This document shows, piece by piece, positions 29,429 to 37,978 of a DNA stretch of 64,000 nt. The position numbers and the translations under genes are program-made. The notes beneath the pieces are model-generated. The model had not been told where the DNA came from. It made no database searches and saw nothing but the letters and a program-made list of their open reading frames with translations. The DNA is from Chryseobacterium sp. FH1 (GTDB taxonomy: Bacteria; Bacteroidota; Bacteroidia; Flavobacteriales; Weeksellaceae), in NCBI RefSeq assembly GCF_000735135.1, contig NZ_JPLZ01000006.1, positions 1,488,001 through 1,552,000 of the forward strand. Reading direction: 5' to 3'. Each line of letters opens with the position of its first letter. Position 1 is the stretch's first letter.

Positions 29429-30028
29429 ATGATGATCAATGAACAAATTTTAGAATCGCTGGGTGCGACTACCGAAGTCTATCACGCTGGCGAATCCATC
29501 TTCGAAGAATCCGAGACGCCCAAATATTATTTTCAAATCATCGAGGGAAAAGTAAAACTCAACAACTTCAACCACGAGGGGCGAGAAATTCTACAAACTT
29601 TTTTGGAGCAAGGACAATGCATCGGCGAATCTTCGCTTTTTGTTGATGATGTCACATATCCTGTCAACGCCGTTGCGGTAACGGTTTGCAAAATATTCAA
29701 ACTCAGAAAATCTTTATTCTTCGAGATGTTGGAAAACCATCCGGAGATTAGTCTTCAGATGAACCGCTACCTCTCCAAGATTCTCTACTTCAAACAAATT
29801 ATGGCGCCAATTCTCTGCACGAATAGCCCAACTTTCAAGATCAAAGCATTGCTAGATTATTTGAAAAGCAATCAGGAGGAGAAAGAGCCGTTCGCATTTC
29901 AGGTTCCGTTTACGCGTCAGGAAATGGCAAATCTCACAGGACTTTGTGTAGAAACGACGATCAGGACGATTAAAACAATGGAGAAAAACAATGTGGTCGT
30001 CATCCGAAAGCGGAAAATTCTTTATTGA
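29429..30028 (+). CDS. Crp/Fnr-family transcriptional regulator B
   Basis: A 199-residue paralogue of the regulator at 28125-28718. The beta-roll covers residues 17-115 (with GQCIGESSLFVDD in the cyclic-nucleotide loop position) and the winged helix covers 150-199. The recognition helix TGLCVETTIRTIKTME keeps the same VETxIR residues as its paralogue, so both should read similar operators. It lacks an FNR-type cysteine cluster. A second in-frame ATG directly follows the first, so the start could be one codon later. No matching operator precedes it, arguing against autoactivation through that site. Confidence 0.87.
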   Translation: MMINEQILESLGATTEVYHAGESIFEESETPKYYFQIIEGKVKLNNFNHEGREILQTFLEQGQCIGESSLFVDDVTYPVNAVAVTVCKIFKLRKSLFFEMLENHPEISLQMNRYLSKILYFKQIMAPILCTNSPTFKIKALLDYLKSNQEEKEPFAFQVPFTRQEMANLTGLCVETTIRTIKTMEKNNVVVIRKRKILY

Positions 30029-30045
30029 AATATCAAAGATTCGGA

Positions 30046-30092
30046 TTGTGATTCAGATCATAATTTGTTGAAATTCATATTATTTAGCTTTG
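30046..30092 (+). promoter_or_regulatory. Crp/Fnr-type operator and -7 box for the 98-residue protein
   Basis: TTGTGA-N6-TCATAA at 30046-30063 has one mismatch to the other four sites. A perfect TAGCTTTG -7 box at 30085-30092 begins 30.5 bp after the palindrome centre. Confidence 0.62.
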
Positions 30093-30139
30093 AAAAGTCA
30101 TTCAATTAAAATATTATTAATGATTTCAAACTAATAAGT

Positions 30140-30436
30140 ATGGACCAGAAAACTCTACTCATTAATTTACAGAAAGACTTCGTTAAGATTGCAAATGAGG
30201 GAACTCTTTTTGAAAAGGGAACAGAAATCTATGCAAAGGAAATTAAAGACGGGACATTTCTGCTTTTCAACGTCTTCGCTGATAAAAGGAGAATGCCCAT
30301 TCAGGCCATGATTGCCACTTATGATTGTTTGGAAAGCATCGCCCTGAATGCACCCAATCAACTATTGTTTCAATTGAAGATCAACAATATTGCAGATCTG
30401 CATTATTTGAAAACCTATTTGTCCGCTGCAGTTTAA
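30140..30436 (+). CDS. Hypothetical protein of the stress island
   Basis: A 98-residue soluble protein not recognised as a known family. It has no signal peptide, no membrane segment and no cysteine-rich motif; the only cysteine is in the middle (TYDCLESIALNAPN). Predicted content is a helix, a short strand group around FLLFNVFADKRRMPIQAM and a C-terminal helix. It has its own operator and -7 box, and the next operator begins 6 bp after its stop codon. Its membership in the Crp/Fnr-type regulon is the best clue to function. Confidence 0.65.
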   Translation: MDQKTLLINLQKDFVKIANEGTLFEKGTEIYAKEIKDGTFLLFNVFADKRRMPIQAMIATYDCLESIALNAPNQLLFQLKINNIADLHYLKTYLSAAV

Positions 30437-30442
30437 ATTGGA

Positions 30443-30488
30443 TTATGATTGTAATCATAACTTTAACATTTTCAAGGCTGTACATTTG
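30443..30488 (+). promoter_or_regulatory. Crp/Fnr-type operator and -7 box for the DUF892 gene
   Basis: A perfect TTATGA-N6-TCATAA occupies 30443-30460. A perfect TACATTTG -7 box at 30481-30488 begins 29.5 bp after its centre. Confidence 0.72.
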
Positions 30489-30532
30489 AATTCAGTTAAG
30501 ATCAAGACATCAAACTAACCAAAAATATTATT

Positions 30533-31087
30533 ATGAATTCAAAACCTAAAACTACGGCTAAAACTAGCACGGAGAAAAAAACGCCTGCAAAAAGTGATGC
30601 GGCCAAAGAATTAGTAGATCTTTTCGAAGACAGTCTGAAAGACATCTATTGGGCTGAAAAAGCGCTAGTAAAGGCATTGCCAAAAATGCAGAAAAATGCG
30701 ACAGATGAAAATCTGAAGGAGGCCATCGGACAACATCTTGTGGAGACAAAAGAACACGTGAGCCGTCTGGAAGCTACTTTCGAATCGATTGGCGTAAAAG
30801 CGCAAGCCAAGAAATGCGACGCGATGCAAGGGCTTTTGGACGAAGCTGACAGTATCATCGAGGAAACAGAACCAGGGACAGTTCGTGATGCAGGAATCAT
30901 TGCGGTCGCTCAAAAAGTGGAACATTATGAGATCGCGACTTACGGCACTTTGGCAGCTTTCGCAAAAGTACTGAATGAAAAAGAGGCTTTGGCAAATCTG
31001 CTTTCTACATTGGAAGAAGAGAAAAACTGCGATAGTCTGTTGACTCAGCTTGCGGATACTAATCTAAATTCGAAAGCTAAGAAGTAA
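30533..31087 (+). CDS. DUF892 (YciE/YciF-like) ferritin-like stress protein
   Basis: A 184-residue protein. After a lysine/threonine-rich tail of about 25 residues comes the DUF892 four-helix bundle: LVDLFEDSLKDIYWAEKALVKALPKM, then the ETKEHVSRLE, AIGQHLVE and KVEHYEIATYGTL helices that provide the carboxylate and histidine metal ligands. DUF892 proteins are ferritin-like and stress-induced; their chemistry is unsettled. The gene is monocistronic, driven by a Crp/Fnr-type operator promoter and closed by a strong terminator. A paralogue with a longer basic tail lies at 45898-46518. Confidence 0.88.
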   Translation: MNSKPKTTAKTSTEKKTPAKSDAAKELVDLFEDSLKDIYWAEKALVKALPKMQKNATDENLKEAIGQHLVETKEHVSRLEATFESIGVKAQAKKCDAMQGLLDEADSIIEETEPGTVRDAGIIAVAQKVEHYEIATYGTLAAFAKVLNEKEALANLLSTLEEEKNCDSLLTQLADTNLNSKAKK

Positions 31088-31125
31088 TCTTAAGTTAGAT
31101 TTATTTTTTCATAGCAATCAAATGG

Positions 31126-31154
31126 AAAGAGAGCAATTAATTGCTCTCTTTTTT
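31126..31154. terminator. Bidirectional terminator between DUF892 and MoxR genes
   Basis: An 11-bp perfect stem (31126-31136 with 31141-31151) has a TTAA loop and a T tract on both strands. It separates two convergent genes. Confidence 0.85.
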
Positions 31155-31174
31155 ATTTGTCTTGATGATATATT

Positions 31175-32629
31175 CTAATCTCGGAAAAACTGTCCAATTC
31201 CAGCAGAATCAAAAGTGTAAGCGTTGGAATTTTCAGATTTATCTAATTTCTTGCTGATCGTCAAAGCCCATAAAACCAATTCTTTGCAGAAGTTTTGATC
31301 TTCCTCGCTAAGTTCCGTGGCATTTTCTTCAACAACATTTACCAAAGGCGTAATGCTATTTAGTTTGTTGTAGAATTCTTCATCGGAATCGGTGTAGTTC
31401 AGTTCCAGATGATTTTTGTTAAACCATTTGATCAAATCGGTGTAAGGTGTTTTGATGCCTTCTTTCTCTAATTTTGAAATGCGTGGGAAAATACTTTCAA
31501 ATTGCGTCATCACAGCTTTGTCAATTAATATTTTGGCCACATAATCTGCGCCTTCCTGTTCACCTTCGTAAACCAATTCAATTTTTCCTGTAATTGATGG
31601 AATGATCGACATAAAATCCAACAGACGAACGCTTGTTTTCTCAGCATCAGATTCAATTAGACGAAGTTTTGCGGCAGCAACGAGATTTTCCATCGCACTG
31701 ATCGTCAATCTTGCACTCACGCCACTTTTGGCATCCACATATTCGCTGTCACGCGCTGCGAAAGCTACTTCTTCCAAAAGATCTTTTGCTAGATTTGGAA
31801 TTTGAATTTGAGATCTGTCATCTTCAGAAATTGCGGCTTCTTGCTCTGTGATTTGTCTTGCAAGTGCAATCGTTTTTGGATAATGCGTAAAGATTTGTGA
31901 TCCTATTCTGTCTTTCAAAGGTGTTACGATGCTTCCACGATTGGTGTAATCTTCCGGATTTGCTGTAAACACAAACTGAATATCCAAAGGCATTCTCAAT
32001 TGGAAACCTCGAATTTGAATATCGCCTTCCTGCAAAATATTAAACAAAGAAACCTGAATTCTGGCTTGTAGATCCGGCAATTCATTCAGTACAAAAATCG
32101 AACGGTTGGCTCTCGGAATCATTCCGTAATGCAAAACACGTTCGTCAGAGTAGGGAAGTTTCAAAGTTGCAGCTTTGATCGGGTCGATGTCACCAATCAG
32201 ATCGGCAACATTTACATCTGGAGTCGCCAGTTTTTCGAAGAAACGATTCGAACGGTGAACCCAGGAAATCGGAGTTTCATCGCCTAATTCAGCTATGAGA
32301 TCTCGTGCAAATTTTGAGATTGGCTGAAATGGGCTGTCATTGATCTCCGAACCTTTTACAATCGGCATATATTCGTCCAAAAGATTGACCATGCTTCTTG
32401 CGATTCGGGTTTTTGCTTGTCCTCGCAAACCTAAAAGATTGATATGATGACCTGCTAGAATCGCCTTCTTCAATTGTGGAACCACGGAATCTTCATAGCC
32501 CCAAAGTCCTTCAAAAACAGGTTCTTTCGCTTTGATTTTCGCGATCAGATTTGCCTGAATTTCCTCACTGATCGTTTTGTCTATATATCCCGAATTTTTT
32601 AATTCTTTGAATGTTGTATTGTTTTTCAT
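31175..32629 (-). CDS. MoxR/magnesium-chelatase-like AAA+ ATPase
   Basis: A 484-residue AAA+ ATPase. The nucleotide-binding loop reads GLRGQAKT near residue 68, and FVLNELPDLQ provides the Walker B-like strand with NE in place of DE. The arginine-bearing sensor region follows (FVFTANPEDYTNRGSIVTPLKDRIG). The C-terminal lid is helical. MoxR proteins work with von Willebrand A proteins as chaperones or metal-insertion machines, and a VWA gene lies directly upstream (32845-33987) in the same direction. They are separated by 215 bp holding a palindromic repeat rather than the usual short spacer. The client protein is unknown. Confidence 0.83.
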   Translation of the reverse strand: MKNNTTFKELKNSGYIDKTISEEIQANLIAKIKAKEPVFEGLWGYEDSVVPQLKKAILAGHHINLLGLRGQAKTRIARSMVNLLDEYMPIVKGSEINDSPFQPISKFARDLIAELGDETPISWVHRSNRFFEKLATPDVNVADLIGDIDPIKAATLKLPYSDERVLHYGMIPRANRSIFVLNELPDLQARIQVSLFNILQEGDIQIRGFQLRMPLDIQFVFTANPEDYTNRGSIVTPLKDRIGSQIFTHYPKTIALARQITEQEAAISEDDRSQIQIPNLAKDLLEEVAFAARDSEYVDAKSGVSARLTISAMENLVAAAKLRLIESDAEKTSVRLLDFMSIIPSITGKIELVYEGEQEGADYVAKILIDKAVMTQFESIFPRISKLEKEGIKTPYTDLIKWFNKNHLELNYTDSDEEFYNKLNSITPLVNVVEENATELSEEDQNFCKELVLWALTISKKLDKSENSNAYTFDSAGIGQFFRD

Positions 32630-32710
32630 TTTAATGATGTAATTTTTTATTCGTTTAATGATGAGAATTGGAAGATGGTTGTTCGAAATTTTTAAAGAAA
32701 TTTGGTTTTT

Positions 32711-32797
32711 CCCAACCCTAAAGGGACTAAAAATATTTTAAAAAATTCCACCAAAATTACTCCCTTTAGGGTTGGTGAAATAATTTTGATGGAATTT
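32711..32797 (+). repeat. Palindromic repeat copy A with alternative stems
   Basis: Arms of 15 bp (32712-32726 with 32761-32775) are perfectly complementary. A second pair (32743-32759 with 32781-32797) has one mismatch. The two pairs interleave, so only one stem, or a pseudoknot, can form. A relative lies at 34234-34288. Confidence 0.65.
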
Positions 32798-32844
32798 CTG
32801 CATTGATTTCTTCCATCTTCAAGCTTCCGTCTTCCCGCCTTGTC

Positions 32845-33987
32845 TCAAATCCTTTTAATTCTATTTTTCTCATAATCTTCAAAAATCATCTGTCCCAAAC
32901 CAGAAAGTCCAGTCAGAAAAGCTTTCCCTTTGTTTTGAGCCGTAAATGCATTCACAAATTTTCTCAAATAAGGATCTTGCGCAATCATAAATGTGGTGAT
33001 TGGAATTTTTAATTTTCTTGCTTGTGCGGCCTTGTTGAGACATTGGCTGACAATCATTTCATCCAAGCCAACGCTATTCATGTAATATTCGCCGGTTGGT
33101 AATTTGATACAACTCGGTTTTCCATCGGTGATCATGAAAATCTGTTTGTTGGTATTTCTTTTTCTTCGAAGGATATCCATTGCCAATTCCAATCCAGCAA
33201 CGGTGTTCGTGTGATAAGGACCAACTTGCAAATAAGGTAGATCTTTGATTTTAATAGGCCAGGCTTCATTTCCGAAAACAATAATGTCGATGGAATCTTT
33301 CGGGTATTTTCTATTGATCAATTCCACCAAAGCCATTGCGACTTTTTTGGCGGGCGTGATTCGGTCTTCACCGTACAAGATCATTGAGTGGCTGATGTCA
33401 ATCATCAAAACCGTGCTCATTTGCGCTTTGTGCTTGGTTTCTTCTACGATGAGATCGTCTTCTGTCATTCGAAGATCTGAAATTCCGTTGTTGATTTGAG
33501 CGTTTTTCAGACTTTCGGTCATATTGACTGTGGAAAGATCGTCGCCGTATTGGAAGTTTCGGTTTTCGCCATCGCGCTCATCGCCGACTCCGGATTTGTT
33601 GGTTCTGTGATTCCCGATGCCAGATTTCTTCAGCTTTCCGAATATTTGCTCGAGTGCATATTCTCGCAACGCCGCTTCCAGTTTGGCTGTCAGAATGTTT
33701 TTGCCTTTTCCAGTTCCGGTGTTTCCATCTTCGGAATCATCTTCTCTTTTGATGTAACCTCGCTTTCTGAGGTCTTCTTCAAAATCTTCAAGCGTATATT
33801 CGTCGGTGAAAATATCATATTCTTTGTCCAGCATTTCGAGCCAGTTAAAAGCTTCTTCGATATCGCCGGAAGTGTGGGTCAACAAATCTTTGAACACGTC
33901 GAAAACACGGTCGAAGTGGGAGATTTCTTCCGGAACGTGCTTGCTGAATGTAAAACCTTGTCGAAAATTAAATTGTTTATTTGTCAT
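32845..33987 (-). CDS. VWA-domain protein, partner of MoxR ATPase
   Basis: A 380-residue protein. The C-terminal von Willebrand A domain (about 185-370) has a complete metal-ion-dependent adhesion site: DISHS (DxSxS) near residue 196, the threonine in YHTNTV, and the aspartate in ITDGKP. The N-terminal 180 residues are helical and acidic, with a glycine-rich GTGKGK linker. It is cytoplasmic (no signal or membrane segment). It lies upstream of the MoxR-like ATPase and is the expected partner. Repeat copies A and B flank this gene. Confidence 0.85.
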   Translation of the reverse strand: MTNKQFNFRQGFTFSKHVPEEISHFDRVFDVFKDLLTHTSGDIEEAFNWLEMLDKEYDIFTDEYTLEDFEEDLRKRGYIKREDDSEDGNTGTGKGKNILTAKLEAALREYALEQIFGKLKKSGIGNHRTNKSGVGDERDGENRNFQYGDDLSTVNMTESLKNAQINNGISDLRMTEDDLIVEETKHKAQMSTVLMIDISHSMILYGEDRITPAKKVAMALVELINRKYPKDSIDIIVFGNEAWPIKIKDLPYLQVGPYHTNTVAGLELAMDILRRKRNTNKQIFMITDGKPSCIKLPTGEYYMNSVGLDEMIVSQCLNKAAQARKLKIPITTFMIAQDPYLRKFVNAFTAQNKGKAFLTGLSGLGQMIFEDYEKNRIKRI

Positions 33988-34233
33988 GAGATGAATCTCG
34001 TTTTAGAAAGGACAAGTTATGGAAATTTTATACCAATCTTCCTTTATTAAAAATAGATATTAGTAATGACAATGATGCAGAAAAGGTAAATGAGAACTTG
34101 ATCTTTAATTAATCAAATTTGAGTTTCTAGTGATATTATTAAAAAAGTTTGAGCCTGTTTAAAAATAATTTAAAAATAAAATTTTCAAAACGTTTTTCTT
34201 TCCCAAACCATAAATGGTGGAAAAACGCCTTAC

Positions 34234-34288
34234 AAATTTCATCAAAATTACTCCCTATAGCGTTGGGGAAATAATTTTGATGAAATTT
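34234..34288 (+). repeat. Palindromic repeat copy B
   Basis: A 17-bp perfect stem (34234-34250 with 34272-34288) encloses a 21-nt loop. Positions 34235-34288 match copy A at 48 of 54 bases without gaps. The rest of 33988-34318 is AT-rich with no gene. Confidence 0.65.
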
Positions 34289-34318
34289 AGACAGCCTTTA
34301 TTTTATTAATCTAATGAA

Positions 34319-36319
34319 TCAATTCGGCAAAGTGAACCAAAATGTACTTCCTTCTCCAATTTTACTATCAGCGCCAATTTCACCTTCGTGTTTTTTGATG
34401 ATCTCAGAACAGATGTAAAGTCCCAATCCAAGACCGGAATACGACTTTCCAGAATGGTCTGCACGGTAATATCTATCAAATAGATTTGGAAGGATTTCTG
34501 CATCGATTCCTTCTCCAAAATCGGTTACGGAAACTTTGGTCTTGTTTTCCAAAGCTTCTATTTTAATTTGAATTGCTTTGGATTGAGATGCGTATTTAGT
34601 TGCATTGTTTACAAAATTGACGATGATTTGGTCAATCCGATTTTCATCCGCTAGAACCTCAATAGATTTATCGCCTTCAATCGTGATGTCAAATTTCCCT
34701 TCCATTCTGATATGGTTGCAACTATTGGAAAGCATATCGTACAGATTGAATTTTTTCTTTTCCAGTTTCAATTGGTCTTCATTCATTCGACTCATATTCA
34801 GCAGTTCATCGATGAGCTGAACCATTGTGTCAACACTTTTTTCGGACTGCTCGAGAAGTTTGTTGTGCGTTTCGGAAAAAGGTTTCTCTTTCAGCCTATC
34901 TAACAATTGGATAGACGCTTTCAAGATCGTAAGTGGCGTTTTCAGTTCGTGGCTGGCGATGCTGAGGAAATCGTCTTTACGCTGATCAAACAATTTTTTA
35001 TCTGTGATATCGGCTGTCATTCCTACCATTCTGTCGGCAACGCCGTTTTCGTCGTAGCGCGGTCGGCCGTGTGCTTCTATCCAATGCACAGATCCGTCTC
35101 GCCATTGGATTGGATATTCTGTTTTATAGATGCCGTTTGTTCTGATAGCTTCTTGCACCAGACCTTTCACTCGTTCTCGATGATCTGGAAACATAGCCTC
35201 GAACAAATCGGAATAGGCAAAATCTTCCTCCGGTGCAAAGCCATAATTCTTCTTGAATTGATCTGTGCTTTGCATGACTCCAGTCGCCAAAAGCACTTCC
35301 GTATAACCCAAACTGCTCGCATCTAAGGCAATTTGCAACCTTGTATTGATCTCATTTACGGATTCTCTTGCGTTTACCTGTTCGGTAACATCTATTGCAA
35401 CAACAAGTACGGTCTGGGTTTTTCCGTCGGGATCAAAGGTCGGTTTGTAGACAAAATTCAAATATTTCTCTATGATCTCTCCATTGATTGTTGCGGCCGA
35501 TTTGTATTCCGTTCCGTAGTAAGGTTTTCCGGATTTAAAAACATCATCCAAGATTTTCCAAAAAGATTGGCTTTCTGTCTCGGGTAAGGCATTTTTCATT
35601 GGTAAACCAAGAATAGATCTGTCTTTGCCAACGATCTCTAGAAATGTGTCGTTCGCAACATCTATCAAGTATTCTTTTCCTTTGAGAGATGCCATTGCTA
35701 CGGGCGAATGTTCTATCAGAGATTTGAAGCGGTTTTCACTTTCGATGAGTATGTGGTTGGTCTCCTGTAATTTATTTTTAAATTTTGTAAGATCTTTATT
35801 GGCCTTCTCTAATTTATTGTTGATTTTCAGAAGTTCCTCGTTGGTGATTTGGTATTCTTCATTCAGATCGCCAAGGTCTTTGGTCAATTGCGCTTCGGAT
35901 TTTGACTTTTCGGTCACCATTATTCTATTTGCCATCCTTTCGGAAACTTCGAAGGCTGTATGGAGGATGTAAGCCGTTTTTCCGGATTCGTCCAAGATTG
36001 GCTTGTATTCAAAATCGAAATAATAATTCTCAATGATGCCATCTACTTCCAAGATCGCCGGAAAATCCTTTGCAAGAAACAGTTCTCCAGAATCCCAAAC
36101 CTGTTTCAAAATATCGAAAAAAGGTTGACCCGAAAGTTCGGGAAGTGCTGTTTGAAAATCCTTGCCCAACACGGATCTGTCTTTGCCCCAGAAGTTTAGC
36201 ATTGCCTCGTTGGCGCTTATGATTGTGATGTCTTCGCCAGTATAGATGGCAGTTGCATTTGGGGATTTGAAAAGGATGCTAAGTAGCTTCTCGGCGGGGA
36301 TCAGGTCGGGAGAATTCAT
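34319..36319 (-). CDS. Soluble PAS-domain sensor histidine kinase
   Basis: A 666-residue kinase with no membrane segment. Three PAS domains occupy about 10-125, 195-315 and 325-440; a coiled coil (about 135-190) separates the first two. The HisKA dimer domain starts at about 445 with SIASHELKTPL carrying the phosphorylated histidine. The HATPase domain follows to the end with IVNFVNNATKY (N box), DFGEGI (G1) and GLGLGLYICSEI (G2). The cognate regulator is not adjacent on this strand; the large two-component operon at 37979-45212 diverges from it with one acyltransferase gene between. Confidence 0.9.
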   Translation of the reverse strand: MNSPDLIPAEKLLSILFKSPNATAIYTGEDITIISANEAMLNFWGKDRSVLGKDFQTALPELSGQPFFDILKQVWDSGELFLAKDFPAILEVDGIIENYYFDFEYKPILDESGKTAYILHTAFEVSERMANRIMVTEKSKSEAQLTKDLGDLNEEYQITNEELLKINNKLEKANKDLTKFKNKLQETNHILIESENRFKSLIEHSPVAMASLKGKEYLIDVANDTFLEIVGKDRSILGLPMKNALPETESQSFWKILDDVFKSGKPYYGTEYKSAATINGEIIEKYLNFVYKPTFDPDGKTQTVLVVAIDVTEQVNARESVNEINTRLQIALDASSLGYTEVLLATGVMQSTDQFKKNYGFAPEEDFAYSDLFEAMFPDHRERVKGLVQEAIRTNGIYKTEYPIQWRDGSVHWIEAHGRPRYDENGVADRMVGMTADITDKKLFDQRKDDFLSIASHELKTPLTILKASIQLLDRLKEKPFSETHNKLLEQSEKSVDTMVQLIDELLNMSRMNEDQLKLEKKKFNLYDMLSNSCNHIRMEGKFDITIEGDKSIEVLADENRIDQIIVNFVNNATKYASQSKAIQIKIEALENKTKVSVTDFGEGIDAEILPNLFDRYYRADHSGKSYSGLGLGLYICSEIIKKHEGEIGADSKIGEGSTFWFTLPN

Positions 36320-36338
36320 ATTCTTAATAATAGATACA

Positions 36339-36346
36339 CAAATATA
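36339..36346 (-). promoter_or_regulatory. -7 box for the PAS histidine kinase
   Basis: On the minus strand TATATTTG matches TAnnTTTG about 20 bp before the ATG at 36319, implying a very short leader. Confidence 0.5.
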
Positions 36347-36495
36347 ATTAATTATCTTTCAATAGAAAGGCTACAAACAATTTCCGTGCAAAAAGAGGTA
36401 CGGATTTTGAAACTAAAATTTTCATTCGGGATTTCTTACAAGCGGTCTCGATAAATTTTTGTTTTTTTGCAAATCTTTAATTTTAATATCTACGT

Positions 36496-37632
36496 ATGTC
36501 CAAGTTTGATGCTATCAGACCTTTTTATGACCATGAAGTGAATGAGGCTTTGCAGGGTATTGCAAAGCATCCGATGATGAAGACGATGATGCAGTTCACT
36601 TTCCCGAATCGTGAAGAGAAAGATTGGCAGGAGCAATTTGAGAATATCAATACCATTTCCGAATTTCAAAGCCAAATCATAGCTGAAACGGTTCGTCGGA
36701 TTTTGGAAAGAAGCTCTGAGGGCTTGACTTACTCTGGATTTGATGCGTTGGACAAAACTAAATCCTATCTTTTTATATCCAATCACAGGGATATTATTTT
36801 GGATACTTCGTTGCTCAATTTGGTGTTGCTGAATCAGGATTTTGTAATGACGTCTTCCGCGATTGGGGACAATCTTGTGAAAAAAGACTTTCTGCATGTT
36901 TTAGCAAAGTTGAATCGTAATTTTCTGGTTCAAAGGGCATTGTCTATTCGTGAGCAACTGAATAGTTCTCAGGTCTTATCAGAATATATCTATAAATTAT
37001 TACAAAAAGAAAACCGTTCTGTTTGGATGGCGCAACGCGAAGGCAGAACCAAAGATGGAAATGATGTAACGCAACAAGGCATTTTGAAAATGCTGGCAAT
37101 GGCGACAAATAATACTTCGCTGACAGATTTTTTTAAAAACTTGCGAATTGTTCCACTTTCAATTTCTTATGAATATGATCCAACCGACGTCCTAAAAATG
37201 CCTCAACTCATGGCGCAATCTCGAAATGAATTGTACATCAAAGAAAAAAATGAGGATTTCAACACGATGCTGAGTGGCGTTCTGGGGCAGAAAAAAAGAA
37301 TTCATTTGCACGCAGGTCAAGTTTTGGATGAAAAGTTGGACTTTCTGGATTCCAAATTTGAAAACAAAAACAAACTGTTGCAGGCGATTGCACAAGTCAT
37401 AGATCATTCTATCATCAAGAACTACAAACTTTGGCCAACCAATTACATAGCGTACGATTTGTTGCATAAGACCGATAAGTTTTCCGACCGATATACCATT
37501 CAGGAAAAGCAATTGTTTGCAAGGCGCTTGGAAATGAGAATCAATAATTGCGATCAGAATTTGAAGCAGAGTTTTCTGGCGATGTACGCCAATCCTGTTG
37601 TCAACCAAATGAAGCTTGAATCTGTATTTTGA
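36496..37632 (+). CDS. PlsC-like acyltransferase family protein
   Basis: A 378-residue protein of the glycerol-phosphate acyltransferase superfamily. The catalytic motif I appears as NHRDIILD (HxxxxD) near residue 97, motif III as REGRTKDGND near residue 182, and motif IV as LRIVPLSISYEYDP near residue 218. It lacks the N-terminal membrane segments of PlsC proteins and is longer, as in a Bacteroidota-specific group; it may bind the membrane peripherally. The acyl acceptor is not clear from sequence. It stands between two divergent signalling loci. Confidence 0.8.
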   Translation: MSKFDAIRPFYDHEVNEALQGIAKHPMMKTMMQFTFPNREEKDWQEQFENINTISEFQSQIIAETVRRILERSSEGLTYSGFDALDKTKSYLFISNHRDIILDTSLLNLVLLNQDFVMTSSAIGDNLVKKDFLHVLAKLNRNFLVQRALSIREQLNSSQVLSEYIYKLLQKENRSVWMAQREGRTKDGNDVTQQGILKMLAMATNNTSLTDFFKNLRIVPLSISYEYDPTDVLKMPQLMAQSRNELYIKEKNEDFNTMLSGVLGQKKRIHLHAGQVLDEKLDFLDSKFENKNKLLQAIAQVIDHSIIKNYKLWPTNYIAYDLLHKTDKFSDRYTIQEKQLFARRLEMRINNCDQNLKQSFLAMYANPVVNQMKLESVF

Positions 37633-37924
37633 CCACGATTTCCAGCTGTAATATTCTTATTTCTTTAAAATATCTAAAAATTCCAACTTTTTTCAGGCTT
37701 TGGTAAAGCAATTGCATTGTCAGCATTTAAAATAATGACTTTCCTTTTTCATGAAAATTAATGATAATTCAGTGAATAAATTTTTAGCGATTTGATTTGA
37801 TTTTTTAAATCTTGTCTTTAAGAATAATTTATTTATAATGAATTATTGATTATTGGTTTTCTTGAATTGCAAAATTTTACTCTAATATTCTTAAAATAAC
37901 CATCGGTTTTTTAAAAATTGTGAG

Positions 37925-37932
37925 TATTTTTG
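37925..37932 (+). promoter_or_regulatory. -7 box for the two-component/CheBR operon
   Basis: TATTTTTG matches TAnnTTTG about 47 bp before the ATG at 37979. The rest of the gap 37633-37978 is strongly AT-rich and shows no hairpin or gene. Confidence 0.5.
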
Positions 37933-37978
37933 GTGGCTGAGGAGAGTATAAACTGTTACCAGATTTATTTTACGCTTT

